DNA of 64,000 nucleotides from Elmis aenea (Eukaryota > Arthropoda > Insecta > Coleoptera > Elmidae). The notes beneath the pieces are model-generated. The model made no database searches. It saw nothing but the letters and a program-made list of their open reading frames with translations, and was not told where the DNA came from. The stretch spans positions 1-64,000 of the forward strand of contig CANTFG010000191.1 in NCBI GenBank assembly GCA_947652605.1, in the 5' to 3' direction. This document shows, one piece after another, positions 11,058-21,480 of the stretch (positions within the stretch are counted from its first letter, which is position 1; every line of letters begins with the position of its first letter). Made by a program: the position numbers and the translations under genes.

Positions 11058-12359
11058 ACGGGTTACAACTAAAAATCCGCACTAAATATCTTACAAAACA
11101 TCAATTCAGTATGTCACCACTTGTTTAATATTTTGTATTACAATGTTACAACTTGCCTTAAACTAGAATTTAAACCTAATAGTTTGCTACATAAGGTCCA
11201 TAATCTGCCACTTTACGTAATTTTGTTCTAATACTGCTACAAGCACGCTGTATGCCACTCGTGTTCATTTTTTTTATGCACGTTTATATTCTACGCTTCA
11301 ACTGTTTTATGCTTTTTGCATGCCATCCATTTTCATACACTAAGGCACTTAAATACCCAAAAAAATCTTCAATCGGTCGACATTGAGGTACATTTGTTGG
11401 ATTGTGCATTTTAGGCACAAATGGGATATTTTGGGTGTTAAGGAACTTATTGTTTTCTTTGCATAATGTGAAGATGCTTTATCGGGCCAAAATACAAATT
11501 CGTCGTTATAATGGAACTTTCGGATAAACGGAATTAAAATTTTTGCCAAACATTCATTTTGATATGTTTCTTGATTAATCGCCAACCCATTTTCTTTAAA
11601 ATACGGCTCAGAAATACCCTCACAGGACACGGCTATGTACAACATGACTTTTGGTTCAAAGTTTTTCTTCATTTTGTATTTCACATTAGGAGATGTAGTA
11701 GAAGGATCGTCGGTGTAATATACATCATTTCCAGACATTTGAGATTTGCTTAATGTAAAATAACTTTCGTCGTCCAAAATGAAATTTTCCCCCTTTAAAT
11801 TATTTACCATCCATCGACAATTCGATTTTACTGTAGTTATCTGTTCATCTGTGTAACATGGAGACTTTTGTTTCTTTCTAGCTTTTATATTTAACATTTT
11901 TAAAGACTTTGAGATATACTGTTGAGAGCAATTGAATAATTTAGCAGCTTGATTTTGGCTCACCCCTGATTTGTTGTTAAATTTAACTTTCAACTTCCTT
12001 AAATTCTTTTTCGTCATAATTTTCGCTGTTCTACCAGATCCGACCGTTCGTTTCACTAAACCACGCTTCAAAATATCATAAATTGTGCGTTTTGGTATCC
12101 CTTCTTTAGTAAAATGTTCTACAACGTATTTTTTTCCAAGAGAATTATGCATATTGAAAAAGTTTACAACATGCTCTCGCACAGTTCTTTCTTTGGATGA
12201 CATTTTTGACGTTTACAAAAGAAGTGATACAACAAAACAAAAAAAGTGGTACAGTAGTCATAGCATGCTAACCGTCAGTGTCATGAAAGTGACATTAAAA
12301 GCTACGAGGCATGGGCCACTTGATTCTAAGTTTAGTGCAGATTTTTAGTTGTAACCCGT
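11058..12359. mobile_element. Complete-ended mariner/Tc1-type element, 1302 bp
   Basis: The terminal inverted repeats are ACGGGTTACAACTAAAAATC at 11058 and the complement ending at 12359. They run for about 29 bases with one or two mismatches. TA duplications lie at 11056-11057 and 12360-12361. The total of 1302 bp is the usual size of mariners. It carries one minus-strand transposase gene that fills most of the interior. Confidence 0.9.
11349..12203 (-). pseudogene. Mariner/Tc1-type transposase with late frameshift
   Basis: Starts at the ATG at 12203 (MSSKERTVREHVVNFF). Two helix-turn-helix DNA-binding domains occupy roughly residues 10-110, seen as PKRTIYDILKRG and SQNQAAKLFNCSQQYISKSL. 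The first catalytic Asp is in FILDDESYFTLS and the second in FWPDKASSHYA. Just after the second, the frame shifts. The expected third motif (VPQCRPIEDFFG) is readable in another frame at about 11395-11350, roughly 37 residues after the second Asp. That spacing would place it with DD37E-type mariners rather than classic DD34D. One indel therefore separates it from an active enzyme. Confidence 0.85.
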
Positions 12360-12570
12360 TATATGCTAATATAAACTGCTTAAAATGTTATGTCTTATAA
12401 CTGTAAAAGTGTAAAACATTGTAGGGTTAAAGTTTACGTTGTGTGATTCGATTATTTACCGCCATTAATGTTTTACTAATTTCTGTAACAAATTTAGACA
12501 GCATCGTACCCGCCTTAAAATCATTTGCAAATCCAATTTGCAAGTTTGTGAAGAATCGGGTAGAAAGAAG
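12360..12570. other. No gene recognised
   Basis: Short AT-rich spacer between the mariner and the array below. Confidence 0.5.
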
Positions 12571-12574
12571 AGGT

Positions 12575-13904
12575 GACGTCATTTATCAAGTATTTTATTT
12601 TGCTGAATAGTAATGTCAATTACCTGAAAGGATTTTCACATTATTTACTCGTGGAACATGTAGCAGACTGCTTTACTCTCCACACAATACTGCAGGTAAT
12701 TTTTTTTTTGTCAAGTTCAATCACCAGAATGAAATTTAATGCTCTTATTACACTTCATGGCATTTATATGTGTTACTGCGGTTTTGATTAATCTGTGCTC
12801 CAAAAATGACTTAATAAATGAAATTTATTTAGGGAAAGGTCATATCATCTAGACAGGGGTCGGCAACGCGGGTGGTTTGTTGTTTGCCATATACTGGCGC
12901 CATGGCGCGCTCGGTGGGATTTTTATGCGCCCTCGCAGTCATACATACATTAAACTGTGCTCAAAAATAATTTTTTTTTTTTTAAATTTCGTGTCACTAG
13001 TTTAGCAAACAAGATGCTATTTCTAGTGTTTTTAATTAATAGGTATATGTTTTTCGCTGGCATTAGATAGTTCTTTTCTAATCACTAATCACTTTCTTCT
13101 GATATATATCACTCGTGGAACATGTGGCAGGCTGCTTTACTCTCTACACAATACTGTAGGTTTTTAATGCTTTTATTACACTTCATGGCATTTGTATGTG
13201 TTGCTGCGATTTTGATTAAACTGTGCTCCAAAAATGAAAATGAAAAATGAAATTTATTAAGGGAAAGGTCATATCATTTCGCAGGGGTCGGCAACGCGAG
13301 ATTTTTATGCGCCCTCACAGACATACATACGTAACTTTTTTTTCAAATTTCGCGTCACTAGTTTAGCAAACAAGATGCTATTTATAGTGTTTTTAATTAA
13401 TAGGAGTATATGTTTTTCGCTGGCATTAGATAGTTATTTTCTAATCACTAATCACTTTCTTCCGATATATCACATTATTTACTCGTGGAACTTGTGGCAG
13501 ACTGCTTTACTCTTTACACAATACTGTAGGTAGGTAACTGTTTTTGTGTCAAGTTCAATCACCGGAATGAAAATTAATACTTTTATAACACTTCATGGCA
13601 TTTATATGTGTTACTGCGGTTTTGATTAATCTGTGCTCCAAAAATGACTTAATAAATAAAATTTATTTAGGGAAAGGTCATATCATCTAGAGGCAGGGGT
13701 CGGCAACGCGGCTGTTTTTTTTACTATTTTGTTTTTACGAAGGAATGAAATTTAATACTTTTATTACAGTTCATGCCATTTACATGTGTTACTGCGGTTT
13801 TAATGAAACTGTGCTCCAAAAATTGCTTAAACGAAATTTATTTAGGGAAAGGTTATAACATCTAGATCAGGGGTCTGCAACGCGGAACCCGCGGGCGCCA
13901 TGGC
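12575..13904. repeat. Irregular tandem array with hAT-like end motif
   Basis: CAGGGGTCGGCAACGCG or a one-base variant occurs at 12854, 13282, 13694 and 13868. Each copy is preceded by the same AAATTTATTTAGGGAAAGGT block and by CACTTCATGGCATTTATATG further upstream. Spacing is 428, 412 and 174 bases, so units are of unequal length. CAGGGGT(C/T)GGCAAC is the form of a hAT terminal inverted repeat. It looks like a hAT-derived MITE end amplified in tandem. No coding region is present. Confidence 0.65.
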
Positions 13905-14955
13905 CCTAGCATTCACAAGAGCAAGCCCATACTTGGCTGGTTTGTTTGCCATTTACTGGCGAAAGCAATATCTACCACGAAAATGGATCAGTTGCTCATC
14001 TACTGTTGCGAACTAAATTATACTATAAACCTCCTGAAATTTCAAAAATGTCTCGTATTGCCGCCAATGTATCTGTTCTCCTGTTTCTCTGTCGCGAATA
14101 TCATCAAATCGTAGGCACTGAAGTAAAAACTTTAATCTTTAATAGTTCATAAACGCCCAAATGATTACTACGCCAAGACCATCTTGAACCCACTAATCAT
14201 TTATGTTTTGGTGAGCTGATCTATTAGCTCCTAGATAAAAAAGTAACCCAATGAGACATCTTATTTCCAGTTTGTCGGTAGGCTTTGCATACCTCGTTCG
14301 GGAATAATTTTGGAAAATTCCTCCGATCTTGATATTTGTACTGCTTACAATTACTCTAAGAATATTGTTATCGAACATTATGTTGAGACAATCTAATGAA
14401 CATTTTACTTTTTTATTCTTGAGGCTTTCGCGGCCGTTATCCATAATACAATCTTGGTTTCCGGGTTTGGAACCGCGTCTTCTATATTTAGAAGTAGTTG
14501 ACGTTTCGACCATTGTGTTTTGGTCTTTTTCAAAACGACTGAAAAAGACCAAGACAAACCCGGAAACCAAGATTGTATTAACATTTTACTTCTACTTATT
14601 TCCCTTGAACCCAGCTTGTTTCGACAAGATGTTACGTGCGGATATTCCGATGTTCCGTCGGGGCTCAGTAGTACTCCACTTTGTTACACCATCTTTACCC
14701 ATCAAAAAATGTTCGCGTGTACTAGATTAATATTCAGTATCTGAATCACTTATATCTTGCTAACTGGCTTTGTCGTGCTCCGATTCCACTGCAGAAGCTT
14801 CTGAAAATTCTAGGGTTACCAACATTTGACAAGTACTCGGCTGGAGAATGAGCAAAAAAAAAAGATTTTGTTCAGTAATGTTTTATTTTCTTTTTCGGCG
14901 CTGGCGCTCCATTACTAATATTATTCTCGTTATTCTTATTGTCAGACATTTTAGG
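13905..14955 (-). pseudogene. piggyBac transposase relic split by a PLE fragment
   Basis: Minus-strand frames read GKDGVTKWSTTEPRRNIGIS (about 14690-14630), NILRVIVSSTN and LEIRCLIGLLFYLGANRSAH (14350-14200), then RFDDIRDRETGEQIHW, VDEQLIHFRGRYCFRQ and MANKPAKYGLALVNARA (about 14100-13905). These are N-terminal to catalytic-core blocks of piggyBac transposases in correct order. A possible start with MSDNKNNENNISNG is at about 14951. The frame contains several stops and is interrupted by the insertion at 14411-14579. The C-terminal third, including the region found at 3.6 and 6.3 kb, is absent. Confidence 0.75.
14411..14579. mobile_element. Short PLE 3' fragment inserted in piggyBac, inverted on itself
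   Basis: Bases 14411-14536 are the reverse complement of the PLE tail at about 1500-1620. Bases 14537-14579 repeat part of the same tail in forward orientation, so the insert is head-to-head. It is flanked by a 12-bp direct repeat, AACATTTTACTT (14399-14410 and 14580-14591), which I read as the target duplication. Such self-inverted short copies are typical of PLE insertion. Confidence 0.75.
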
Positions 14956-16057
14956 GGTAGAAATTGGAAAAATTTAAAAATATATAATGATTTATAATTT
15001 TTGCCTAAAAGGATTGCCTACTGAAACGTTGAACGTGAAAATAACTATCGGACGTTAAAATACAATATACACAAACAATTTACATTACTTACCTTACGAC
15101 CTTACCTTACTTTTCAGAATGACATAACAGTCTTTGCCTTTAGCCGCGCAAAATGACGTGTTGCCAACTTAACCTAACACTTAAACTCCATATGGAGATG
15201 TGGGCTCGTTCCAATTTAAAAATAATAATTATGCCAAATCTGGAGTCTCCAGGCGAAAATAACACGATTGGCAAGCCTAGAAAATTCACTGAATATTAGT
15301 AAACAACTTAATAATATTATTACAATAACATTTACATGTCACACTCATCATTATATGCGTTCTTCGCCATCTTGTTGTTCTCGACTACTTAGTCTCGAAC
15401 CCAGAGCCACCTCGAAGCCGCCGGCGGGACATTCGAATCACCTAAACGCTCACAGATCGGCCTCTCCTGACTGCATTGGCCTCAAGCTATCTCGTCCTCT
15501 TCTTTACCGCCAGATGACTCTTCACTGAGTTCCCGGGTAGGGTACCTATACAGGGTGCCCATTTTTCTAACCTGTTGTATGGGTAACTCCGTTAATATTA
15601 GAGATACAGAAACGTTTAAATTAGCAAATTTGTGCAGAATTTAAAGGAAAATCTGATGCCATTTTTAATTTGACCTACGTCATCAACCTTTTGAAATATT
15701 TTGAAAAAACTGAAAAAGGTCGATTTTTTCAAACTTGAATAATTCCGTAATATACAGGGTGTTGTATTTAAGAAAAATGAGTTATCAATGTTTAAAGTTT
15801 CACGAGTTTGTCCAACCGTAAAAAACACTCTGTATAATATTTTAAAAATGTTGCTAACGCAAAGTGTTAAATAATCTATTTTCAATCTAATGTTTAAACG
15901 AAATTCTACTGCTCTTTTAAATAACTTAAATGTTGAAAGAATTGAAAATGCTGTATCGCTCAAAATTTTCACAAAAATGTAAATTTTATGAAAACGGTTG
16001 ACTTGGGACGCATAAAATCTAATACATTTTTAAGGTAAATTTTAAGAGTAATCCAAA
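14956..16057. other. Noncoding, with dispersed repeat pieces
   Basis: No gene recognised. The segment 15298-15341 closely matches 2666-2712 (GTAAACAACTTAATAA...ACATTTACATGT), so it is a dispersed repeat. The motif TACAGGGTG appears at about 15553 and 15752 and ACTCTGTATA near 15828, resembling ends of the TACAGGGTGT family seen at 8085 and 16070. A GC-richer stretch at 15400-15540 has no clear coding match. Confidence 0.5.
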
Positions 16058-16059
16058 AA

Positions 16060-16737
16060 TGTAAAAATATACAGGGTGTTCTATTTAAAATTTCAAAGTT
16101 TGAGTTCGTTTCCGGTTGAACCGGAAGCTGTATTGCAACCTCAATATTTTCAACGAATCCGAAAAATACCCAAAACGCTCAGATACAAAATTTCATTGTT
16201 ATATCCGCAATATCGTTCTAGATATTTGTCTGTTTCCATACTTTTGCGCATCCCTGTATTGATCCGGTTCTTGTCATATTTAAAATAAACAAAACTTTTT
16301 AAAATAAGTAAGTAAAAATACAGAATATACACAGCTTACAAATAATATCACAAAATAAAATTCGCATTGTTACTTTGTGCAGCGTTTCTCGCACGGGTCA
16401 TAATTAAATACTTCTTCGTTGGCTGAACATCTGTTAGAGTGAGATTAGTAAGTTCCATCTCACTGTCAGCCAAAATACTTAATTTTGCGTGGTAACTATC
16501 TCTTTTTTTGGTAGTACATATTGGACTTAAATTAATGGTTAACATTTTTGTCTTATTTCTTTTTGGCGTGGAATTTTTTTTGCGAATAGTAACATTTTCA
16601 AAATTTAGTTTGTCCACACGGGGTGGGGTGTTCGATGAATCCATGATGTGAACCGCTACAATCCTGAAAAAAAAATCATTAACGATAATAATAAAAACGA
16701 ACATCATCATTAATACAACACCCTGTATATTTTTACA
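16060..16737. mobile_element. MITE-like interval bounded by 21-bp inverted repeats
   Basis: TGTAAAAATATACAGGGTGTT at 16060-16080 is exactly reversed at 16717-16737. The TACAGGGTGT core is shared with the palindromic element at 8085. The interior is not palindromic overall and holds a minus-strand open frame (16348-16644). I do not know whether the inverted repeats are the true ends of one element. Confidence 0.55.
16348..16644 (-). CDS. Unassigned 98-residue basic ORF behind a splice-acceptor-like site
   Basis: I do not recognise this protein. The frame starts ATGGATTCATCGAAC at 16644 and encodes a Lys/Thr/Asn-rich product (RKKNSTPKRNKTK, ILADSEMELTNLTLTD) ending at 16348. Just upstream on the same strand is a run of T followed by CAG at 16666-16664, a good splice acceptor. 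It could be an exon of a host gene or of a gene carried by the surrounding inverted-repeat element. No signal peptide or membrane segment is visible. Confidence 0.3.
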   Translation of the reverse strand: MDSSNTPPRVDKLNFENVTIRKKNSTPKRNKTKMLTINLSPICTTKKRDSYHAKLSILADSEMELTNLTLTDVQPTKKYLIMTRARNAAQSNNANFIL

Positions 16738-16740
16738 CAG

Positions 16741-17507
16741 TCTTGTAGAAAATTTCATTGTCTTTCAAAAACATTAACCATGTTTTATACCTAAAACTGA
16801 TATTTTACGAGATATTGCGATTCTATTGTAAATTATTAGGGCAACATAAAATTTTCGACTAGGCTATGAAGGTAGACACCGGTATTTTTGAAACAATTGA
16901 AAGATAAAAACAAGAAAGTTATAATATTACCTTTTCCTCACTTATTTTCGACATTTCTAAAAATGTAGATGTAATTTTACCATTTTTACATTTAAATCCA
17001 GGTTTCTAAAAATTATGCATTTATTCATTGGAGTAGTGTGATGGGACAACTATTAAATCCTATAAACTGATTTTTTGTGTTTCTACAGTATGATTTTCGG
17101 TTGAACCGGAAACTGTTTCATCCTTAACCCTTTTTTTTAAATTTAAAAATAAGTCTGGTCAGTGACTTTTATTTAATCAGCATTGTTTTCGCAAACGATC
17201 AAAATCAATTATATGAAAAATATTGTGGCCCTGATAGGAAATCTTGATATAAACGTAAGATTGTTAAAATTACATCTACATTACAAAAAATTTTGAAAAT
17301 TCGAAAGGAAAAGATAATATTATTACAATTTTCTTGTTTTTATGTTTCGATTGATTCAAAATTACTGGTGTCAACCTTCATAGACTAATCGAAAATATTA
17401 CGTTGCCCTAATAATTTACAATAAAATCGCGATAACTCGAAAAATATTAGTTTTAGGTATGAAACATGGCTAAAGTTTTTAAAAGACAATCAAATTTTTT
17501 ACATATT
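16741..17507. repeat. Imperfect inverted repeat, arms of about 250 bp
   Basis: Bases 16745-16995 pair with the reverse complement of about 17260-17507 at roughly 80 percent by eye. Examples are ATACCTAAAACTGATATTTT against its mirror at about 17440-17460, and AAATTATTAGGGCAAC against GTTGCCCTAATAATTT. The spacer contains TTCGGTTGAACCGGAA (about 17097-17112), also present near 16105. The right arm ends directly against the Vang exon and supplies the first residues of the open frame there. Confidence 0.75.
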
Positions 17508-17526
17508 GACGTTAGTAATTGGCCAG

Positions 17527-17870
17527 GTGAACCTGATACGGGCCTAGGTTTTTATTGTCAGCGTTATATTGGGACTGTGTTAACCTATGTTTTATCGACT
17601 GCAGCTTTTTTAAGTCCATTGGCTATGGTGGTCTTACCTAAAATTGGATTTTTTCCTGCCTTGTCTACTACGTCGCTTCAGAGCACGTTACAGAACAGTG
17701 ATAAATTGCTGACGTGCGTAGCTGAATGTAAACGTCAATTAGCGTCTTTGGCTTTCAAGTTGGTTATTTTGACAGCTGGTGCATGGGCCGTGTTTTTACG
17801 AAGATCTAATGCGACTCTTCCTCGAATATTTTTATTCCGTGCTGCTGTATTAGCTTTCGTACTCGTACTC
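17527..17870 (+). CDS. Vang: Van Gogh (Strabismus) transmembrane exon
   Basis: This encodes part of the four-pass membrane region of the planar cell polarity protein Vang/Vangl. Visible motifs are CQRYIG, a hydrophobic helix ending FLSPLAMVVLP, then SLAFKLVILTAGAWAVFLRR and ATLPRIFLFRAAVLAFVLV, which match the family over their whole length. The frame is open back to 17466, but those first residues come from the adjacent inverted repeat, so the true exon probably starts after an AG near 17526 or 17545. At the other end GTAATA (17871) could be the splice donor, just before a TAG. It has no stops and looks like a functional exon, although a captured fragment cannot be excluded. Confidence 0.7.
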
Positions 17871-17879
17871 GTAATATTG

Positions 17880-18825
17880 TAGAATTGTTAAACAATATGT
17901 AATAAATGCATAGCAACTACCAGTTCCTTTAGAAACCGATTAAAAATATTTTTTATAGCACTTTCAATTTTTTAATAATTTCCCAAGTGTATAGCCTAGG
18001 AACTTTCTTTGTCAAAATATTAAAAATACGATAGTGTCGTAACCTATTGACGTGGCCTTAAGACTATAAAATAAAATCCGGCCACCAATTAGCAGAGATG
18101 TAGGGTACCTCTATATAACAGGGTATGGCCAAGCTTCACGAACCCTGCAAATTTCTCATAGCGGCAACGGGACTATATGGGATTTCTTTTAATAATTCAA
18201 TTTTTAAACGAAATTTGAAGGTAAAAACTTAATTGGCATGCGGAAATGGATGCAATGGTAAGTATAAGCAACTAAAAAGTGAGTAAAATGAAAGGTTAAT
18301 AATTGTTATTAGCTATAAATGTTTAAAAAACATATACGGAGCGCGTATTTCCACTGTAAGCATGCAACCCATGATACACGCAGTTGCAAACAATTGTTTA
18401 CTTAATTCCTGTTTTAGTGTCCAATGAGCAACTAAAAAGTACAGAGTCATCAATTTAATTTCACATTTTATGACAAAATTACATTATTAATTCCAATCAT
18501 TGCTAATAATTTGATGTAGACAAATAATTACAAAGCACATTTTCTTAAAAATAAAAAGAATAATTGTATTAAACTTAACTTCTGAAATTTACGTATGGTA
18601 ATAACTAACACAACTATCACTAATGTCTTTTAAAGTCTTGGATGACACTTAAACACTTTGAACACGCAAGAAAAAAATAAAATGTATAAAACTGCCTATG
18701 CTCTCCATGCAAACTATATAAAATGTGGAGGTCGCAGCCTAGTGGCAATCGAAACTCGACCGTATACTCAATAGAAACTTGTCCAGCGCCTGTCCTTACC
18801 CTATTTATACAGGTTCCCTATTCCC
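17880..18825. other. No gene recognised; possibly the LTR side of the integrase relic
   Basis: No downstream Vang exon is visible. Just beyond the minus-strand integrase C-terminus, TATAAATAG is readable on the minus strand (18809-18801), which could be an LTR promoter. I cannot find a second LTR to confirm this. Confidence 0.4.
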
Positions 18826-19680
18826 GGGGCGACCACTTCTTCGGCCTTTCCGGGGGCAACACGGTGCTGTAGGGCTTCCCTTTTGCTCGGCTGTCATAAA
18901 ATTCAGTGACTCGATATCTGTCCCAGTCTAACACTTTTTCTAGTTTTTAAGGCCCTATAAACGTTGTAGCCATTTTCAGTGTGCAACCAGTGGGAGGGTT
19001 GGTCCTTTTGATCATGACATAATCACCTTCATTGGATTTGACGTGTTTTCTCCTACCGTGGTTTTATCTAATTTTATTCTTCTCTCAGCTTTCTTCAATG
19101 TTCTTTCGCGCTTCTTTTCTCAATGAATATCTATTTTCAATTAAGTCTTCTATATTCTGTTCCTCTTCAAGAATTTATTCTAATTCTGATGAAACATTCC
19201 TAATGTTAAAACCAAACATAATTTCTGCTGGACTTATCTTGATCGTCCTTTGCATAGTACTCTTAAGCGAAAGTAGAACTTTTGCTACGGCCAAATGCCA
19301 CTTGTTTGGGGCTCTTTTAGCAGTGCATGCATTAGCGTTCTGTTGTAACGCTCGATTTGTCCATTGGCACAACGTGTTTGAACAGCTACCTGAGTCACTT
19401 GAATACCACGCTCTTTGCAAAAGGTCTCAAATTCTCCACTCGTAAAGGCAGTTTCTCTGTCTGTTATAAATCTTCGGAGCAGTCCAAATACCTTCAACAT
19501 ATTGTTCAATACAGTTATTGCTTCACTCGAGTTTGTTGTTTTGGTTGGTTCCAAGAATATAAACTTAGCGCATCCATCAACACTAATAGTGTGAGCATTT
19601 TTGATGACTGTAATTCTGCTTTAGATAGCTTTTGTATTAAGGTTGTTTCATGATAGGTGCTTTTCTTATTTTTAATCAGT
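18826..19680 (-). pseudogene. Ty3/gypsy-type integrase remnant
   Basis: Minus-strand frames encode the integrase core and C-terminus: HTISVDGCAKFIFLEP (first Asp, about 19595), RFITDRETAFTSGEFETFC (second Asp, about 19460), and CANGQIERYNRTL (Glu, about 19360). APNKWHLAVAKVLLSLKST and ISPAEIMFGFN follow. The C-terminal module GDYVMIKRTNPPTG and FIGP-LEKVLDWDRYRVTEF (about 19010-18900) ends near 18830. The catalytic residues are present, but frameshifts and a stop break the gene. No RT lies upstream, so it is a fragment. Confidence 0.75.
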
Positions 19681-20334
19681 TGTCTGTATTTCTTGCGTGT
19701 TATATCATACTCAGTGTAACTTTTATTTCTAAGGAGTTCTAAACATTTTTTTTTGTCTGGTTATATGATAATCAAACCATGATTTAAAGGGTTTCTTCTT
19801 GTTACGAGTGTCTTCTGATTTTATTGTTATCTGTGATGATATCGGTTTCTTTTACACTCTCATCTTTAAGTGCAGCTATATTTGGGTAATTTATAACTTT
19901 GTTCATATTGACCGTTCTTCCGAAACATGTTTGGTAGGCCTGTTTTTCCTTACAATACACACAAAAGTTGTAAGGTTTTAAACATGAATTTTGATATTTA
20001 AAACTCCAGTTTCATTATTTTAATAATATTAATTTTAAGCTTCGGACTGCGCGCTGCATACAATTCCCTGGCATGTGTTTGACACCACTGCAATATACAA
20101 AAGTTCATTGGAAAAAAACAAGATATTATTCTACGTGTCTAGAATTTTTGAAATAAAATAAGAAGGGGAAAAATCCATTCTTACTTTAAAAAACTCAACC
20201 ATCACTAATAGATAAACGCCTGACGAGAAAGAAACCAATAGAAACAACCCAACTGTCAAATTCGCTTCTTTTATGCTATTAGTTTAAAATCCCATGTATA
20301 GATTTGAACAAAAACTTAAAATAGTACAAGACAT
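19681..20334. other. No gene recognised
   Basis: AT-rich sequence between the integrase remnant and the LTR. Small open frames have no supported homology. Confidence 0.5.
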
Positions 20335-20600
20335 TGTAATGAAATAATTTATTTCGATAAATTATTCCATTATTCAGGAAGCTATTGTAGTTTATTCGGT
20401 AAATTATTCCGTTGTTCGAAAAGTTATTTCATTGTTCTGGAAAACAAGCTGATAAGGATGGTGAGATAACTTTTTTCGAGAAGTTATTTCATAGTTCTAG
20501 AAGGTGAACTGATAATAACTTCGCAGCGCTATTGGAAACACGCCCTTAGCGACCGCGCGGTATGGGTAGGGCGCTGACTCTCCCACTCCAATTCAGCCGC

Positions 20601-20608
20601 TATAAAAG
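20601..20608 (+). promoter_or_regulatory. LTR TATA box
   Basis: TATAAAAG in a locally GC-rich context, following CAGCCGC. A start site about 25-30 bases downstream would make the five hairpins at 20676-20861 part of the transcript. Confidence 0.65.
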
Positions 20609-20675
20609 ACAGCCGCTGAGCATCGAGAGGTCACTTCTGGGCTGAGTGAGATCCAGCCGGAGTCCTCTACCTTCA

Positions 20676-20861
20676 GCTAAGGCGGTGTAGTCACGACTTA
20701 GCATCCCAACCATGCTAAGGCGGAGTTGCCACGACTTAGCATTCCTGCTACTAAGGCGGTGTTGTTACGACTTAGTATCCGTCCGATATTCGCTAAGGCG
20801 GTGTTTGTCACGACTTAGTACCTGTCCGTTAATTGCTGAGGCGGTGTTGTAACGACTCAGC
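20676..20861 (+). repeat. Five tandem hairpins with compensatory changes in the LTR leader
   Basis: Five units of 27-28 nt start at 20676, 20714, 20750, 20792 and 20835. Each has a 6-base stem around a GCGGTG...ACGA loop. The stems are GCTAAG/CTTAGC twice, ACTAAG/CTTAGT, GCTAAG/CTTAGT and GCTGAG/CTCAGC. In unit 3 the outer pair changes G-C to A-U. In unit 5 an inner A-U changes to G-C. Unit 4 has a G-U. Both sides change together, so the RNA pairing seems to be conserved. Confidence 0.75.
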
Positions 20862-21069
20862 TTCCGTACCGTACCGTTTTATTAATTTTCTTTTATTTGA
20901 AAGGACCGACCTGGACTAAATTAAATTGTTGTTTTATTAGATTGACCTAAGCTTATTAAGTCAATCAGTTTTTCTTATTTAGTCGTTACTGGACAGAGTC
21001 CCAGAAGTCACTACCGCGAAATCTTAAATTAATTTCAAGCCCTGTTATTATTTAGTTATTATTATTGTT

Positions 21070-21075
21070 AATAAA
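21070..21075 (+). terminator. Polyadenylation signal in the LTR
   Basis: AATAAA about 280 bases before the LTR end, downstream of the TATA box and hairpins, as expected for the R region. Confidence 0.5.
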
Positions 21076-21351
21076 GACCTATCTTCATCTATGGTTGTTA
21101 TGTTAATTAGGGAGGAGCCTAAAACAAGAAGTACGTTAATAGTTGTTATTAACGTTGAGTATGTTCTAATTTTACGCGTTATGTGGTAATAAAAAAATGT
21201 TATTTTGATTTTTATTTTGCAATTTTATTTCACATCCCCGAAGTACATTTTTCTAGAGCTCGACCCCTGGAATTATTATTTTCTTCACTGCAGCTACCCG
21301 TCTCCGTCGTATACCCGTAGTACCCCGAGGAAATAACCTTGTTAACAAATT

Positions 21352-21369
21352 TGGCGCCCGAGCACCGTC
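21352..21369 (+). promoter_or_regulatory. Primer-binding site next to the LTR
   Basis: TGGCGCCCGAGCACCGTC begins four bases after the LTR end. The first 13 bases match the tRNA-Lys-type primer site (TGGCGCCCGAACAGGGAC) except for one base. After that it diverges. Better matches occur downstream in the array at 21481. Confidence 0.65.
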
Positions 21370-21480
21370 GTCTCCACCAGCTGCACGTAACCAGTTGACG
21401 TACAACCGATCAAACCGTTAGAATTGTGGAAAAGAAAATAATTAATTAATTCAAACCAGAAGTAAAGTACACGTCACAAA

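Larger units (their letters stand above)
20335..21347 (+). repeat. 5' LTR of the truncated gypsy element (boundaries inferred)
   Basis: The right end is firm: GTTAACA at 21341-21347, three spacer bases, then a TGGCGCCC primer-binding site. The left end is inferred from TGTAATGAAATAAT at 20335, which gives a TG...CA element of 1013 bp. Within it are several similar AAGTTATTTCATTGTTCT-type blocks (about 20345-20515), a TATA box at 20601, five hairpins downstream of it, and AATAAA at 21070. No second LTR exists here to confirm the left boundary. Confidence 0.6.

Noticed and set aside
13946..14152. Plus-strand 68-residue frame
   Set aside because: It lies opposite the piggyBac relic and has no motif.
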